A stretch of 64,000 nucleotides of DNA from Marsupella aquatica. Its lineage: Eukaryota; Marchantiophyta. Position numbers and translations under genes: made by a program. Shown one piece after another: positions 21,310 through 33,063 of this stretch. Under the pieces are notes generated by a model, which had not been told where the DNA came from, did not search any database, and was given only the letters and a program-made list of their open reading frames with translations. The stretch covers positions 3,038,001-3,102,000 of the forward strand of contig OZ316896.1 in the NCBI GenBank assembly GCA_973895155.1. The letters are read 5' to 3'. Every line of letters begins with the position of its first letter. The stretch's first letter is position 1.

Positions 21310-22803
21310 AGTGGTGGACCTCGCCACCCAACGCCCTCACGAATCTCAGCACTTGCGCCTAAGTGTCCTTGGTGGCTGAACGCCTCCACGGAATACCTCG
21401 AGCAAGCATCCAAGTGCCTCTAGCACCACCTGCGGCCCCTTCCATACGAAGCCGCACTTGCTCACCTACACGACCGCTACTCAACGGTCCTCATTGTCTG
21501 CACAAGCAACCAAGCACCTCGGTAAGTAACCCCTCTGGATCTAGAACTCTCCAAGTCTAGCCTCCTAACTCAAGCTTAACAGACGTTGGTAAATAGGTTA
21601 GCGATAGGTCCTCCCGATGCCATAAGCCGGAACCAGAGCCCACGTCCACTGTCCGTCCAGGATAGCTCCTTCCTTGGGCGCGGCCCAGGTTCCCCCTTGT
21701 ACCTATCCATCACCAACTGACCGCCCTGACCTCAGGTAATGCTCATGGCCCAAATAGCGTAGCTTGTCCTAAAGCTTGTCCCAAGCTTGTCCCAACACGT
21801 CGGGACCAGAATGGCCCCGACTCTAGCAACCGCTCCCGGGTTCGCCCCATTGGTGGTCTAGGGGCCGAGCACCCTTGGGACTCAGCCTCCGCACCTACTT
21901 GGCCTTGCCTCCCCGATGCAAGCTCCCTTGGGAGACTGAATGCGGCTTGGCTGCTGTTCGACAGGATTCGGCAAGCGGGCGAGCTAACACCCGCAAACCA
22001 CGAGAACCCACGGCACCTCGAGACCCAGATGAGCTCAGGAGGACGTAGCCCTCCTCAAGAGCTTTCCAACGCACCCAAGAAGTCCTCCAATGGACTTTCC
22101 GTTGGGAAGATATCACCATTTCTGTTTGGCGGTTTCTTTTAGTGTCGCGACCGCCGCGGCTCACGATTTTGGCTCGCCTTTAGCCCCCAGGGAGACACCA
22201 CTCCCCTCATATATGCTTCTGGAGACCTGCCACCCCCGGACCAACTTTGGTCCCTAAACATTTGGCCCCCAACCCGGATCCCATCGTGCATAATGGGCGC
22301 GCCACCAACTGGCAACGCCCATAACTTTCTTGATAGGCATCCGCAAGCGGAGTGCCTTAGCCCGTTGTGATTGGGCCGACCCAGTGCTCATGCCTAGGCC
22401 CTCAGGTCTGATCGCCGCTCGGGGCCCCCGACCGGCCCAACCCGAATCGGGCCACAACTTGCGCCCCAAGCGTCCGTTGCCAATGGCGTCAACTCCATTG
22501 GCCTTGGCCCAAGAGGAGCTCACTCCCAAGCCCTCAGAACTCAAAGTCCATCCGGAGGTCCGGACGGCCATCTTTGAGCCCGGCCCATTTCCCCTTGACC
22601 CGACTAGCCATAGGCTAGTCCAAGTCCTTAGTGTGTGCCCCCAACTTGGCTCCTTGCTTCGCTAGGGCCACGTCTCATTGCCCACAAGTCTCCCCATGCT
22701 AAGTCCTCCCCGGATGGCCTATCCGGGCCTGGACCATAAGAGAGCTCGGCATCAAAGTCAGCGACACCGAAGCTAAGTGTTAAGGTAGTCGAGTTTCGCG
22801 ACT
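21310..22803 (+). mobile_element. AGT...ACT element, full-length (1494 bp), CAGGT target duplication
   Basis: The element starts AGTGGTGGACC and ends TTTCGCGACT. It is flanked by the direct repeat CAGGT at 21305-21309 and 22804-22808. The uninterrupted site is seen in copy B near 34960, where the corresponding sequence carries CAGGT only once. Length, 5-bp duplication and lack of a long ORF suggest a solo LTR with non-TG/CA ends, or another non-autonomous element. A short minus frame (22164-21895) is not conserved in the other members. Confidence 0.85.
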
Positions 22804-23270
22804 CAGGTTGACGCCAAATGCAGCCTCTATGTCAAAGAAACAATTGTTGGTCTTCCCCTCACACCATAGCTTTCTTAAATAAAAATAACTACAAATTCTT
22901 TGTTTGAAGTGACGGCTCGTTCGTTTTGTGTGAACATTCTTCCCACCAAATTGACAAGCGCTCTTTTTCCAACAGCTGAGTGTTGTGCTCTAGTCTGTCT
23001 TGTGAAGGTAATGCTCAATGTAACTCACAAACAATCAATCAAGAATGGTTGAAAGATTATTTTTCCAATGTGTAAGCAAAACCTATAAGAAAACTCAATT
23101 CCTCCACATTCAACCTTCCGTTTGATTAATCTCTATCTTTGAGCATTTGTTTTTGTACGAGCACACACCAACACCATCGGGAGACTCAAAACCGTTGGTT
23201 ACCGCCTTGATGAAAATTGATTTCACTTAATCACACAAATATTCCTTGGATGAACATGGGGGTCCACGGA

Positions 23271-23712
23271 TTAATTTGTAACATAAGTTTTGTAAGCCAA
23301 GGGCCCATCACGTAAATGAGAGAACTGAAAGAAAGACAGCCCCTTACAATTAATGCTGCACACAATCATCATTCCTGTAGTTGTTTTGGGCTCTGGAGAT
23401 AAATAATCTCCTTATCAATCATCTCCATTAGCCTAATATTAGTTGTCAGCTCATCTCAGATTGGCCACTGAGTTGCGGCGCAAGAAAAAAAACCAAAAAA
23501 TTGAATTTTTTTGAAACTTAAAGGGAGATAAAAAAAACCTCACTGTGGGGTGTCCGTATCGTACGGACACCCCATCTTGGCGAGGTGTGGGTAAATGTAC
23601 ATATGGCACGGATGCAATTAAATCTGAATTATGTTTTTCAAATTTTTATCTTATTTATTTTTACTCTTTTTGAGGGTCCTGTTTTTGGTCTGTATGCCTA
23701 TCTTGATGAGGT
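23271..23712. other. No gene seen
   Basis: AT-rich sequence with a short inverted phrase (GGGGTGTCCGTATCGTACGGACACCCC, 23546-23572) that is a perfect hairpin around TCG. Confidence 0.5.
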
Positions 23713-23739
23713 CAGCTGAGATTGAGTCAATCTCAGCTG
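23713..23739. repeat. 13-bp arms palindrome
   Basis: CAGCTGAGATTGA, one G, then its exact reverse complement. CAGCTGA(G/A) phrases recur in the following 150 bp. Confidence 0.9.
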
Positions 23740-23763
23740 CCAAGCTCAGATGCACGGAGGTGC

Positions 23764-23881
23764 AAGGGTTTAGGGTTTAGGTCCCATCTCAGCTGAAACT
23801 CATAATTTTTTTAGCGTCAAGGGTAAGGGTTTAGGGTTTAGGTCCCATCTCAGCTGAAACTCATAATTTTTTTAGCGTCAA
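23764..23881. repeat. 61-bp tandem duplication carrying TTTAGGG units
   Basis: AAGGGTTTAGGGTTTAGG followed by TCCCATCTCAGCTG and a T-run occurs at 23764 and again at 23825, nearly identical. Each copy carries about two plant-type telomere units, so this is an interstitial telomere-like motif. Confidence 0.9.
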
Positions 23882-23899
23882 AATTAATAATTGATATCA

Positions 23900-24720
23900 G
23901 CTGCTAATAATTGATGATGTTGCATGTGTACCTTTGGGCCCTGGGTCTTCTTGTACACAATTGGGATTTGGCTGGCCTATAACGTGTTTATAACCTCCCC
24001 ATGGGGCTCCTTTTTGGGTTACGAGAGATGAGATCACAGGTGATAAGTGACCAATCTTTTCGTTCCGTGAAAGTTCTTCACTGCCATCTGGGTTGCACAC
24101 CATTTGGGGGGCCAAAAACCCTTAGGGAGGGAAAATGGGGGGACCCCGAGGAGACCAAAGGGACTCTATTCCACCTCTCTGAAAGTCTTTCCCACATTTG
24201 GCGAAAATGGCGATGTTTTTTTGTCTTCCATTAGCTAATTTTTTCACCTAGCCAGAGACCCCACGAGCCAGAATCTAATGGTTAGACTCAAAACTAGCCA
24301 GACCAAAACGATAAAAAATAATCGAAATTAGAGAATGAATAGTGTTAGCATGTTCTTTTTGACATTCCATCTTGGCCAAAAGAAAAAAACCTTAAAAAAT
24401 TAGAATTGTTATGCCTATACCTTTCACTGAAAATACAAAGGAAGACTCATCAAAGGAGAGGTTTCCCACTTTCCCTGGTGGCCTGTCTGCCATGAATGAA
24501 TGCAGATGACACGAAGCCGTCCAGAGTCCAGACACTCCAGGAGGAGATCATGAATGAGGAATTGAGGAGTCCCATCGACGACTTTGCTGTCCTTTCAATT
24601 GAACCAAGAGAATCGAATCGTCGATTTGGCAATCTACATTCATTAATGCATTTGGCGGAAAACTATATTAGTAGTCTCTTACATCATTCTCTCCCATAGT
24701 TTCCGTCTCACTCAGCCTCT
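23900..24720. other. No confident gene
   Basis: Short overlapping ORFs only, with no domain. Confidence 0.4.
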
Positions 24721-25041
24721 TCAGACTTCAGCTGTACATATCGTGGGCACTGTTCTGGTGATAGGTGTCTGTTTGAAGGTCGTCCATGACGTTGTCCCGT
24801 CTACAGTAACTTTTCCTACTGAAGTGAGAGTCATGGAGACATCTGCGTCAAAACCGTCGTGTTGTGTTTGTGCCACCAGTGATCCACTCACGTCCCCAAT
24901 CTTCGGGCGGTTCTGCTGCATCATCAGGCAATAATTGTGAGCACGCCAACCAACAATTCCAGGAAGCTCAAAGGTTTTGGTGTCACACAAGAAGCTCACA
25001 CAAGCGGGCACGCTCTTAAAGACATAGCAAGGGCCTGTGCT
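24721..25041 (-). CDS. Candidate coding fragment, small Cys-containing protein
   Basis: A minus-strand frame of about 105 codons ends at 24721. There is no convincing ATG; it opens after an in-frame TAA and could begin at an AG acceptor (AGCACAG). The product has an ordered, non-repetitive composition with several Cys (PCYVF, PACVSF, FLCD, NYCLMM and a Cys near the C-terminus) and segments such as KIGDVSGSLVAQ and SMTLTSVGKVTVDGTTSW that look like beta strands. I recognise no family. Its length alone is not beyond chance. Confidence 0.25.
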   Translation of the reverse strand, partial: STGPCYVFKSVPACVSFLCDTKTFELPGIVGWRAHNYCLMMQQNRPKIGDVSGSLVAQTQHDGFDADVSMTLTSVGKVTVDGTTSWTTFKQTPITRTVPTICTAEV

Positions 25042-25229
25042 CTTTTACTAGAGCAGGGTCCTGTCGAACGTGCATATATTCTGGCTTCCAAGAGGCATCT
25101 GAAGTTAAAATTTTCATGAGACAGTGCTGTTCCTGAAGTTCTTGAAGCTATAGTCAGGCTTCTTACGAAACTTCTATACTTCTCTTGCTGAGCCCAGAAC
25201 GTAAGCTTAAGTCTTGAATGTGGTGACCC

Positions 25230-26440
25230 GATCCGAGCTAAATTGATAAGAACAAGACATATTAGGCTCCGACATCATGTATCCACTATTAAATGACCAA
25301 TCTGGCTTGATTATGAGAAAACCTACGGGTAATCCCATGGCTAAGGAGTCCCAAAGCATGACATAAGAATGTCATTGTAAGCACTGAACAGTGCCTAGTA
25401 TTATAAAGCTTGAAAAGTTCTTCATAGTTGCTTCCGAGAGGCATGAGTTTTGGGCCCGAACTGATCAATCATCAAAAGCAGAGCAAAATGCAGTATTGAT
25501 TAAGCTTTGCAGAGCAGAACACAGGTAGTCTATCGAGCAAGACTTGACTAAGCTGCAAATAGTGGAACTTACGATGACTTAAAAGAAGGTCAAGCTGGAA
25601 ACGGCGTGGACGAAACCACCAAAAAGGAAAGATCCGTTTGAACTACTTGTGGATTTGCTTGACTGTTGTGCACACTAAGAGCATCATATTGGGACGATTT
25701 GTTATTAGCGAAGTATCAGGTTCTCATTGAATTGTATACGCTGGATAATCTTCTTGAAGATTCTCATCATTCAAATATCCATGAGGCCTAGAACCGACGA
25801 CGGATCTCATTTCATTGCTTCTATTGGAACTTACACCAAGCGCAAAAGCGCAGACCTCATCAATGACATAAACGAGGACAACGCATTGAAAAGCTTGTAG
25901 AAACTCTGGTCTCTTCAGTTCCAAAAACCGTTGGAATCAAAACTTTAGCTTGAAATTCATGTGCATTCAACTGGATTGACATTAGAAGAAATGGGATTGC
26001 CACAAATTGAATTAATGAATTGAAACAATATCGTCAGCATGTGACTCAATCGCGGCAAAATTGATCACAGAATGAAGGAGAAGCTCCAAAATCAAGTAAC
26101 ATGATCCGTATCAATTCTCAGTCTGGCTGATCATTCTAGAGCAGACAGGTAACCCATGGCTAACAGAAGATCCAACTGAGAACTGTGTTGGGCTTACAGC
26201 TGCATTGAATTGACCTGACAGATATGGATTCAACAGAGGGGAGACAGGAGAGATTCTTCACATTTTGTCTTCGGGGTGAAGTGTTTTGGTCAAGAGTCTA
26301 TCAAAATTGGTAGTAGCGGAGCGAAATGCAGAATTGATCATGCTCTGGGAGCAGAACGCTGCCTGGCAAAATTTATCGAGCCTGGAAATGGAACTTACGA
26401 GGACTTGATGAAGTTCTGAAGAGCCTTTTGATCGACACTC
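25230..26440. repeat. Ancient duplication, two divergent copies of about 400 bp
   Basis: Segments at about 25300-25590 and 26125-26405 share the order TCTGGCT, GGTAA(T)CCCATGGCTAA, then GCAAAATGCAG(T/A)ATTGAT, GAGCAGAAC, TCGAGC, TGGAACTTACGA(T/G)GACTT. No conserved reading frame is evident, so this is a diverged duplication of unknown origin. Confidence 0.6.
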
Positions 26441-26449
26441 CTACGATCA

Positions 26450-27044
26450 CCGACGAACGTGAGGCCCACACTTGTTTTGGCCTCCAATTGCAATTCTACA
26501 GACAATTTAGTCCATGCGTCTTGCGTAGTTCCAAGCTTAGCTACTCGTAACTAAATTTGCTTATTTCGTCATCAAATTTAGTCAAAAGTACGAGGACCTC
26601 TACAATTCAGTGACGTTACGGACATTACTTTTTCTGGAGTGCATACGCGGTGTTGAAGAAAAGCAGCGAGAATGGATTATGGCAGATGACGGAAGGCGCG
26701 AGCATGGTTCAGAGAGGTTAGCCCTCGTCCACACGGCCAGATAAGTAAGCTCATGGAGTCGACAGTTTCCAGGAGAAGCCTTGAAGATATTCGATGGCAG
26801 AGGATCGAAGCCAGAAGGTGGAGGCGACGCCGGCAGACAGTTGGCAAGGTGAAACCGTCGAAGAATGATCTCTCCATAAGCATCCTGGAGCAGCCACAAC
26901 GATTTCGGAGCACGGTTATGATGAATAAAGATGCCAAGGTATTCTGCGAGCTCCCGCATCTGGGTATTGCCCGCGAGAGTTGGAGCGATATTAATGCTGT
27001 CATCGGAAGACTGTGACCTCAATATCTCCACGGGGGTTTTTCGT
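26450..27044. other. No confident gene
   Basis: Overlapping ORFs on both strands (minus 26600-27031; plus 26753-27016) show no domain and cannot be separated from chance. The region falls where exons 4 and 5 of the duplicated zinc-finger gene would be expected, but no finger sequence is found. Confidence 0.4.
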
Positions 27045-27523
27045 TGTTCTTCAGAGTGGTTCTCTTCCTAGCTGCATCCTCACAAGAAAAGTACCTACTG
27101 TCAAGGCTTTCAGATTGAAAACAGTGCAGTCTCAAAGTAAGCATTTGCACAAGAAAGCCTGCAACTCCTGTACAGCCTTTTTAAACGACAGATAGCTTGA
27201 GGAGTTAGGCCAATGACAGGCACTACAAGATACCTACTCTCCTCCCAAAGTAAACGGAAAACCTACTCGCAAATTGACAAGCACTATCAAGATCTAAAAC
27301 ATTCGACGTTCAATCAGGAATGGCCATGCATAGTTACATCTGAATCGCATTCGTTACGAGGATGCTTTTAAAACGTGGTGCAGTCCTTTATCTTAGAAAG
27401 GCTGATTCGCTGTCCACTGTGATCAACAATTGTTTAGTAGTTCTATGAACCTTTGTGATCTTACTTCCATTTGGTTCTCAGCTGCAAACTTTCTGAGAAA
27501 CACCAGCATGATTAGAAAATTAC

Positions 27524-28773
27524 CTGGTACTGCTGGAGATGTTTTAGCAGGAGTTGCTGCGGGAGTCTTATGTTTCACTACTGGATGCGAAGATCCCTTA
27601 GGGGCAGGATCTTCTTTCTCAGGCTCCACAGCCAGTGGTATTTCTACTGGTGATAGTTGGGGAATAGCGTTTTCGATCCTATCCGTTTCTGAAGCTGGTA
27701 TAGAAGATTCTTCGGTCCCGTTACCAGCGTATGGTGATAGGTCTGCAATGCAATTCCCAATACGCACAGGGTTACACATTTGGCATATACATACTATCAA
27801 AACTGAATGTCACAGCTTTTCAAAAAGATAAATTGCCCCTAAAAATCTTTACAAATTCTTCCCATACGTCATTGTTTCTGGGCGGGGCATTCAATGTTCT
27901 CAGATCCAGCAATGATAGCTGCTGAACATTTCCGTAGATGTTGCAGATAGTGTCGGGTATGCTAAAAAGTTCAGGAAGTCGTCTCATGGCCCTGAAATCC
28001 ATTTTACAAAAGGGGAGCTCTGGTAGATTTCACCAGCGTAAGCTTTTTAACCCATCTTGCTCTCACTGCCTTCCTACGCGACTCCGAAAAGCTTATAATA
28101 CTATATATGCGACTTCTGAAAGCAATTTTGTTCATATCTTTGCGAGACATTAAAATTTAGTAAGAAAAATCCCTCTAGAAACTTACCAAGACGGGAACAT
28201 AGCCTACAGATGGAATCGACTGGAAGATTTGGCATACGTAAAGATCTACATGAACTGCATGAAAGAAAGAAATTTGACAATAATAACCTGTAGTAGAGAT
28301 TGCGTCGGTTATTCCTGGACCGGTTGACTCCTCGAGAGCCATGTCCATCTCTCTGGAAATACTGGGTGGAGACTCTGCTGTGGCCGCTGGAGAATGGTGA
28401 TGTCCATCATCAGAACCTTCATCTGAAGATCCTCCGGGAGCAACTGGACCACCTTTGCCCGGGCAGTGCTTCTTGTGGTTCTTCCTAATCTTTGGGCTGG
28501 GTCTCGCATTTGGATACTTCCACCCACACACCTTACAAATCCAAATATCGTACTCATCCTTTTGATGGGGCATCAAACCACCAGGCATGACGGCAGGGGC
28601 GGTGGCCTCAATTTGAGCTGGAGTTTCTTTAGCAGCCCCATTAACGATCCGTGTTTCATCAGGGTAGGATTCCGATCGGTGACCCTTCTGAAGAGATGCG
28701 TGATCGAAGTTCCTTGAGGTTTCCATCTGAGGAAAAGCGCCATCTACTGCCATTTCCTGTGGTGCCACATTTC
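27524..28773 (-). pseudogene. Partial paralogue of the five-module zinc-finger gene (exons 2 and 3)
   Basis: The exon 2 equivalent, 28773-28288 (486 nt), and the exon 3 equivalent, 27742-27524 (219 nt), keep AG acceptors, GT donors, phase 1 and open frames. Exon 2' has a complete finger (ICKVCGWKYPNARPSPKIR, then H and C) and degraded SRE motifs (SRNFDHASLQ, SREMDMALEES). Exon 3' keeps the start (SPYAGNGTEES) and a VEPEKEDPAP segment but has lost the finger through a net in-frame loss of 327 nt against exon 3. Intron sequence is also shared (27045-27200 matches about 11740-11940), so this is a segmental copy, not a retrocopy. Exon 1 is broken (30185-30385) and exons 4 and 5 are absent. It could still be expressed from another first exon, but pseudogene is the safer call. 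Confidence 0.7.
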
Positions 28774-28954
28774 CTGCCGATCCAGAATGAGAAATCGGTA
28801 ACACTTTTCACAACATTCTTTCGACAGCCACAAAATGGACGGGAGAGCAGGGAGAAGTACAGAAATGAGTGTTGATCGAGACGGACATTCAATGGCATGA
28901 GACGCAGTGCTGATCTCATCCACTAATCGAGCCGTTCCACGAAATATTTTCTCT

Positions 28955-29100
28955 CATCCGTTGTAAGATTTAGATCCAATAGTGAGTTCTGTCATCCGTT
29001 GTAAGATTAGATCCATTAGTGAGTTGTCTCATCGGTTGTAAGATTAGATCCAACAGTGAGTTGATAATTATTTTTGTTTGGGTTGATAATTATTTTTGTT
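28955..29100. repeat. Tandem repeat, three units of about 38 bp, then two of about 20 bp
   Basis: TCATCCGTTGTAAGATT(T)AGATCCA(A/T)TAGTGAGTT occurs three times (28955-29062). It is followed by TTGATAATTATTTTTGTT twice. Confidence 0.85.
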
Positions 29101-29196
29101 GGGGGACACGTTAGTAATATGGGGTAGTCCAGATTAGTAAAAAACTGTTACATACAATTAGAAGAGGGCGTAACACACATTAGTAAAAGACTGTTA

Positions 29197-30003
29197 CAGT
29201 GAACTCTGGATAAATGTACACTCCATAAAAGCTTATCCTGGATTATTGCATGCCATCTTGTTTTTCCCTTTTTTTTACAGGGGATAAGTTGTTTTTAAGC
29301 ATTTTTTCTAAGCGCACATAGGGCTAAAATCATTCCACTAAATGACCACTTTCTAAGCGCTTACCCTCGATAAGTGATTGAATGCGCTTATATGTAAATG
29401 CATAAACTCCAGAAATGTCATTTACCAATAAAGGCATGCCCATTATTAGTAGAGTACATAATGCACTTAAGGAGTTTGGGCAAAGAATTAGGGCAGGGAT
29501 CAAGGTACGAGGCTGACTATGGGCTCTTTTAGTCCAGATGGCAAATGGACCTATATTGAAGGGAAATACAATGTTGAGGCAGTGGAGGGCAAGTAGACCA
29601 GGCAGGAAGCTCCTTAATTGAAGGGGACTGCTCAGTCCATACTGCCGTCGGTACTGAAGAAGTTGTGTAGGCCCAATGTAGGAACTGTAATCCACTTTTG
29701 TTTTTACTACGCATTGGACACATAATGTTGTCATTGGATATATTGTAGTATTTACAATGTGCATGGTGAGTTTTGGAGTCCATATCATTGTTCATTGACT
29801 TGGTAGTGATCAATCTACCATCGCCCACACAACTTGGTCTCAAATACCTGGAAACCCTGGATAATTACACATTTAACAAAGGATCCCAAATTAAGCACAC
29901 TTATCTATTACAGCACTTTTAGTGGGATGTGCGTTTATCAAGTCATGCAACACCTGCTTTAGTGCACGCCAAATCAGAGGGTGCGTTTATCCAGAGTTCA
30001 CTG
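29197..30003. mobile_element. Tc1/mariner-type element (807 bp) with TA target
   Basis: The ends are perfect inverted repeats of 18 bp (CAGTGAACTCTGGATAAA at the left; its reverse complement at the right, ending 30003). TA flanks both sides (29195-29196 and 30004-30005). The target lies in a local tandem repeat whose other copy (ACTGTTACATACAAT near 29150) shows the empty site with a single TA. CAGT ends plus a TA target fit Tc1/mariner/pogo. The longest internal frame (29788-29330) has no recognisable DDE transposase, so the copy is non-autonomous. Confidence 0.88.
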
Positions 30004-30184
30004 TACATACAATGAGAAGAGGGCATAACATTTGGGCAAGCGAATTAGCTACTGTAGCTGACATGTTCCTTTCTTGATTCATAGTCAAAAACTCCAAGAG
30101 CTTGGAGTCATAGGCCTACAGTTATATTCTCTAAGGGGGAGTGGATGTCTGGAGCAATAGGCCTACAATTATAACCTCCAAGGG

Positions 30185-30385
30185 GGGATTGATTGATGTC
30201 GTCTGCAGACCCGCCACCGCCCCCAACCCTCCCCCACAGTAGCATTGCTCTTGTACTAGCTTTCCTTGGGCAGTGCTTCTTGTCATTATTCCTGATCTTG
30301 AGGTCTGGCTTTGCATTTGGATATTTCCATCCACAATCCTTGTATTATGAATGTCACAATCCATAGTTGTCCTTATGATGAGGAC
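30185..30385 (-). pseudogene. Broken exon 1 copy of the zinc-finger module
   Basis: The minus strand matches exon 1 of the five-module gene (14440-14215). It retains KDCGWKYPNAKP-, KIRNN- and KKHCP-coding sequence but has stops and indels in the HQKDE part, has lost the first Cys codon, and the zinc-ligand His codon has become Asp. It lies upstream of the exon 2'/3' copies in the right order and orientation, separated from them by the mariner-type insertion. Confidence 0.7.
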
Positions 30386-31887
30386 ACAATGTGCAAATTA
30401 ATATTCATTTGGTTCATTGAACACCATGTCCATGAACATTTAACAAGCAAGTAGTTTACAAAAAAAATTACATGATTCACTTCAAATGAGGTTATGTCCA
30501 CAAGAACACACAAAATAATGTTTAATGCATTCTAGGCCTGTTGATCATACCAAGTCTCCACAACACAAGTTCTCCCTATCTGTCAAATAAGTCCGTAACA
30601 ATGAACCAAAGTCCCTCTTCCACAAACAAACATTACTTGGGTATATAGTAGCAGCACGGTTAACGTAACCAAATCTATAACTACAGTTAGCCCAACTAAG
30701 TATGGTCATAATCATAATTATAGACCTAAGAGGAAATGTCTAACAATCCCCCCTAATACTCGATCTGGTCTAAAGGGAGGTAATATTGTTACCCCTGTTG
30801 TTACCTATATGATTACTCAATGGGTTCTCGACAAACCCCAAACACGGCTTTCCCCTGGGCCCTCACTCTTACTATATTAAGTAAAATGTCCCAAGAGCAG
30901 ACCCCCCTTGTACCCTTTCTTAATAGTTTTTTTCCACATAAAAAAATCCCTTATTAATCTAAAAATAAAACTTTTCCTATTAAACTTGATCCTTTAGTAA
31001 ATTATAATAGATTTTTTCAAGGAATTGGAAACACCCTTGAAAAACCAAAATTGCAAATATCCTACAAAGATTCAGAAAAATATAAATAAGATCAGACATT
31101 CTTATTTTGCCTAGGGAACCTATATGCTACGCCCATGCTAGCTACGCAGGAGATTTCCTAACAGATTTTATATATATAGATAAACAAAATTAGTACCAGA
31201 GAATTATTAATAGTTCTTTCTGTCTTTGTCTATAAGTCTGGTAGCCTGTAGACCTCATCAAGGTCAACTAAACTAGTACTAAAATTAACAAAATCCAATC
31301 AAGATAAAATTAAGTAGTTTCCCCTTGTGCTGCTGCAAGTCCCAATTGTTGCCCTCCATCTGCCCATAGCTTGAGATCAATAGATGCAGGGCCTAGACAG
31401 GTTGTATAAATAGATGCAGGGCCTGGAAGATCAATAGATGCAGGGACCTCAAATCCACCCAAAAAAATTGTAGTCCTATTGCCATCAGGTCCTGCAACAG
31501 GTACATATGGTAGTTCTCACAATCAACTTTCTAAATGTAAATGTCTCAGTCTCCAGCAGATGCCTCCCAGTCTAGATTAGCCATAATACTCAATTGCAGA
31601 TAGGGGGGCGTGACTCTTCTTGCAGTGACACCTCCTTTTTGGTTTAGTTACATTGATCTAACATGAGGCAAAGTTTGGCCTCTCTTAGGCAATGTTTTTT
31701 TCTCCATTGCAGACAATTTGATGTGTTCCCCTGGGGAATCATTGATTTGTTGGATTATTAGAAGGGGTGCGAACAAATGAAAGTTATTTTTAATCTTGTC
31801 AGGCTAATAAAATTTTATAATCAAACACTTATACTGAAGGCAATTTTAAAATCCAATTTTGGTAAAAATATTATTATCTATATTCAA

Positions 31888-32056
31888 CAAAGTATTTAAA
31901 AATTTTCCAAAATCTTAAAATAAAGGGTACAAGGTATTCAGCAAAACCAGTAACTATTTAAAAATTTGTCAAAATATTATATAAAAACAGGTTACAAGGG
32001 TGTTCAGCAAAATAAGTATTTGAAAATTTGACAAAATCTTATAATAAAGGGTACAA
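31888..32056. repeat. AT-rich tandem repeat, about three units of 60 bp
   Basis: TATTTAAAAATTT(T/G)(C/T)CAAAAT, then AAAGGGTACAAG(G) and a TTCAGCAAAA phrase recur three times with drift. Confidence 0.7.
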
Positions 32057-32460
32057 GCATTTTTTCAATTGAATTTATTTTTCCATAATTTATTTGTTTG
32101 TTCTCACATGTTTTATGGGTTTAAATTTATACTAAGAGCCCGACTAAGAGATTCTATACTCGGAGGGTCGACTATCAAAAATTGTATGAACCATGTGCGA
32201 TCCAAACTAAGTAATTGAGATATAAATTAGATAAATTTTTATAAAGTGTAGGAGATAAAAAAAGGTATTATAAACTCAAATTTATAGAATATTTTCTAAT
32301 ATATGTTTTTTATAAAGTAAAATATGTCATTAATATTGAAAATAAAAAATATTCTAAAAATATTCTTTTAATAAAATAGGTAATTAATATTAGGCTAGGA
32401 GCGCACGTGATACCCCAGAATATACATTAAGTGGACCCCTCAAGATTTCATAGGGGATCA

Positions 32461-32935
32461 ATGTGCCTTGTGTGTTTTTGCTTCACCGATTTCCCTTCAC
32501 GGAACTATATGATCTGGTTTTTCCCTGGTGCTAAGCATAAGTTACATTTAGTTTGTGGCATGGATTGCATTCAATTTGTGTCATTCATTTGTACATTTAG
32601 TTGCATAAACTCTTCTTGGTACTCATGGAAAGTGCAATGGTTACAGGAGTCACCAAAGCAAAAAGGAGAGAGTTCATACTTCTTGTACAAACTTGGGATA
32701 TAGTGGGGATGATTTGTATGATAGGTGATAACAGTCAACTGATGTTCAAAATTCTCACTTGGGCCAAAGATCCGACAATGCTTTATTTGTACTGTATTTA
32801 TTTGTGGTTTTGCTTCACCGCTTTCCTTTTAGGGAACTATATGATATGGTTTTCCCCTTGTGCTAAATAGGGATTTGCATTCAGATTGTGTCGTTAAGTT
32901 GTACGTTCAGTCGCACATATTTCTCTTTGTATGCT
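32461..32935. repeat. Two diverged copies of an approximately 150-bp segment
   Basis: TTTTGCTTCACCG(A/C)TTTCC, GGAACTATATGAT(C/A)TGGTTTT, TG(G)TGCTAA, GCATTCA(A/G)(T/A)TTGTGTC and TTGTAC(A/G)TT(T/C)AGT occur in order in both (32470-32620 and 32810-32935). Confidence 0.75.
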
Positions 32936-33063
32936 GCATATTAGAGACTATTTTATAAATGTAAATTAATCATACCTTTTATGCCCTCGTGCGCTTTAAT
33001 TTATTTTAGCTAATCTCTATCAAAAATATGTATTTTGGATCGCACATGATTCCTACAATCCAA

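Larger units (their letters stand above)
20293..23270. mobile_element. GGACCCCC-ended element, copy A (about 1.47 kb net, with nested insertion)
   Basis: Copy A begins CGGACCCCCATTAGGGG and ends CATGGGGGTCCACG, short inverted ends. Its body is homologous, in opposite orientation, to copy B (34516-37377). Removing the nested element (21310-22803 plus one 5-bp duplication) leaves about 1.47 kb in both copies. TTA precedes the left end and a TTA lies just after the right end, so a TTA target (PIF/Harbinger type) is possible but not proven. No transposase is recognisable. Confidence 0.75.

Noticed and set aside
29330-29788. 152-codon ORF inside the mariner-type element
   Set aside because: No DDE/D triad or helix-turn-helix is visible, and it ignores the boundaries expected of a transposase gene.
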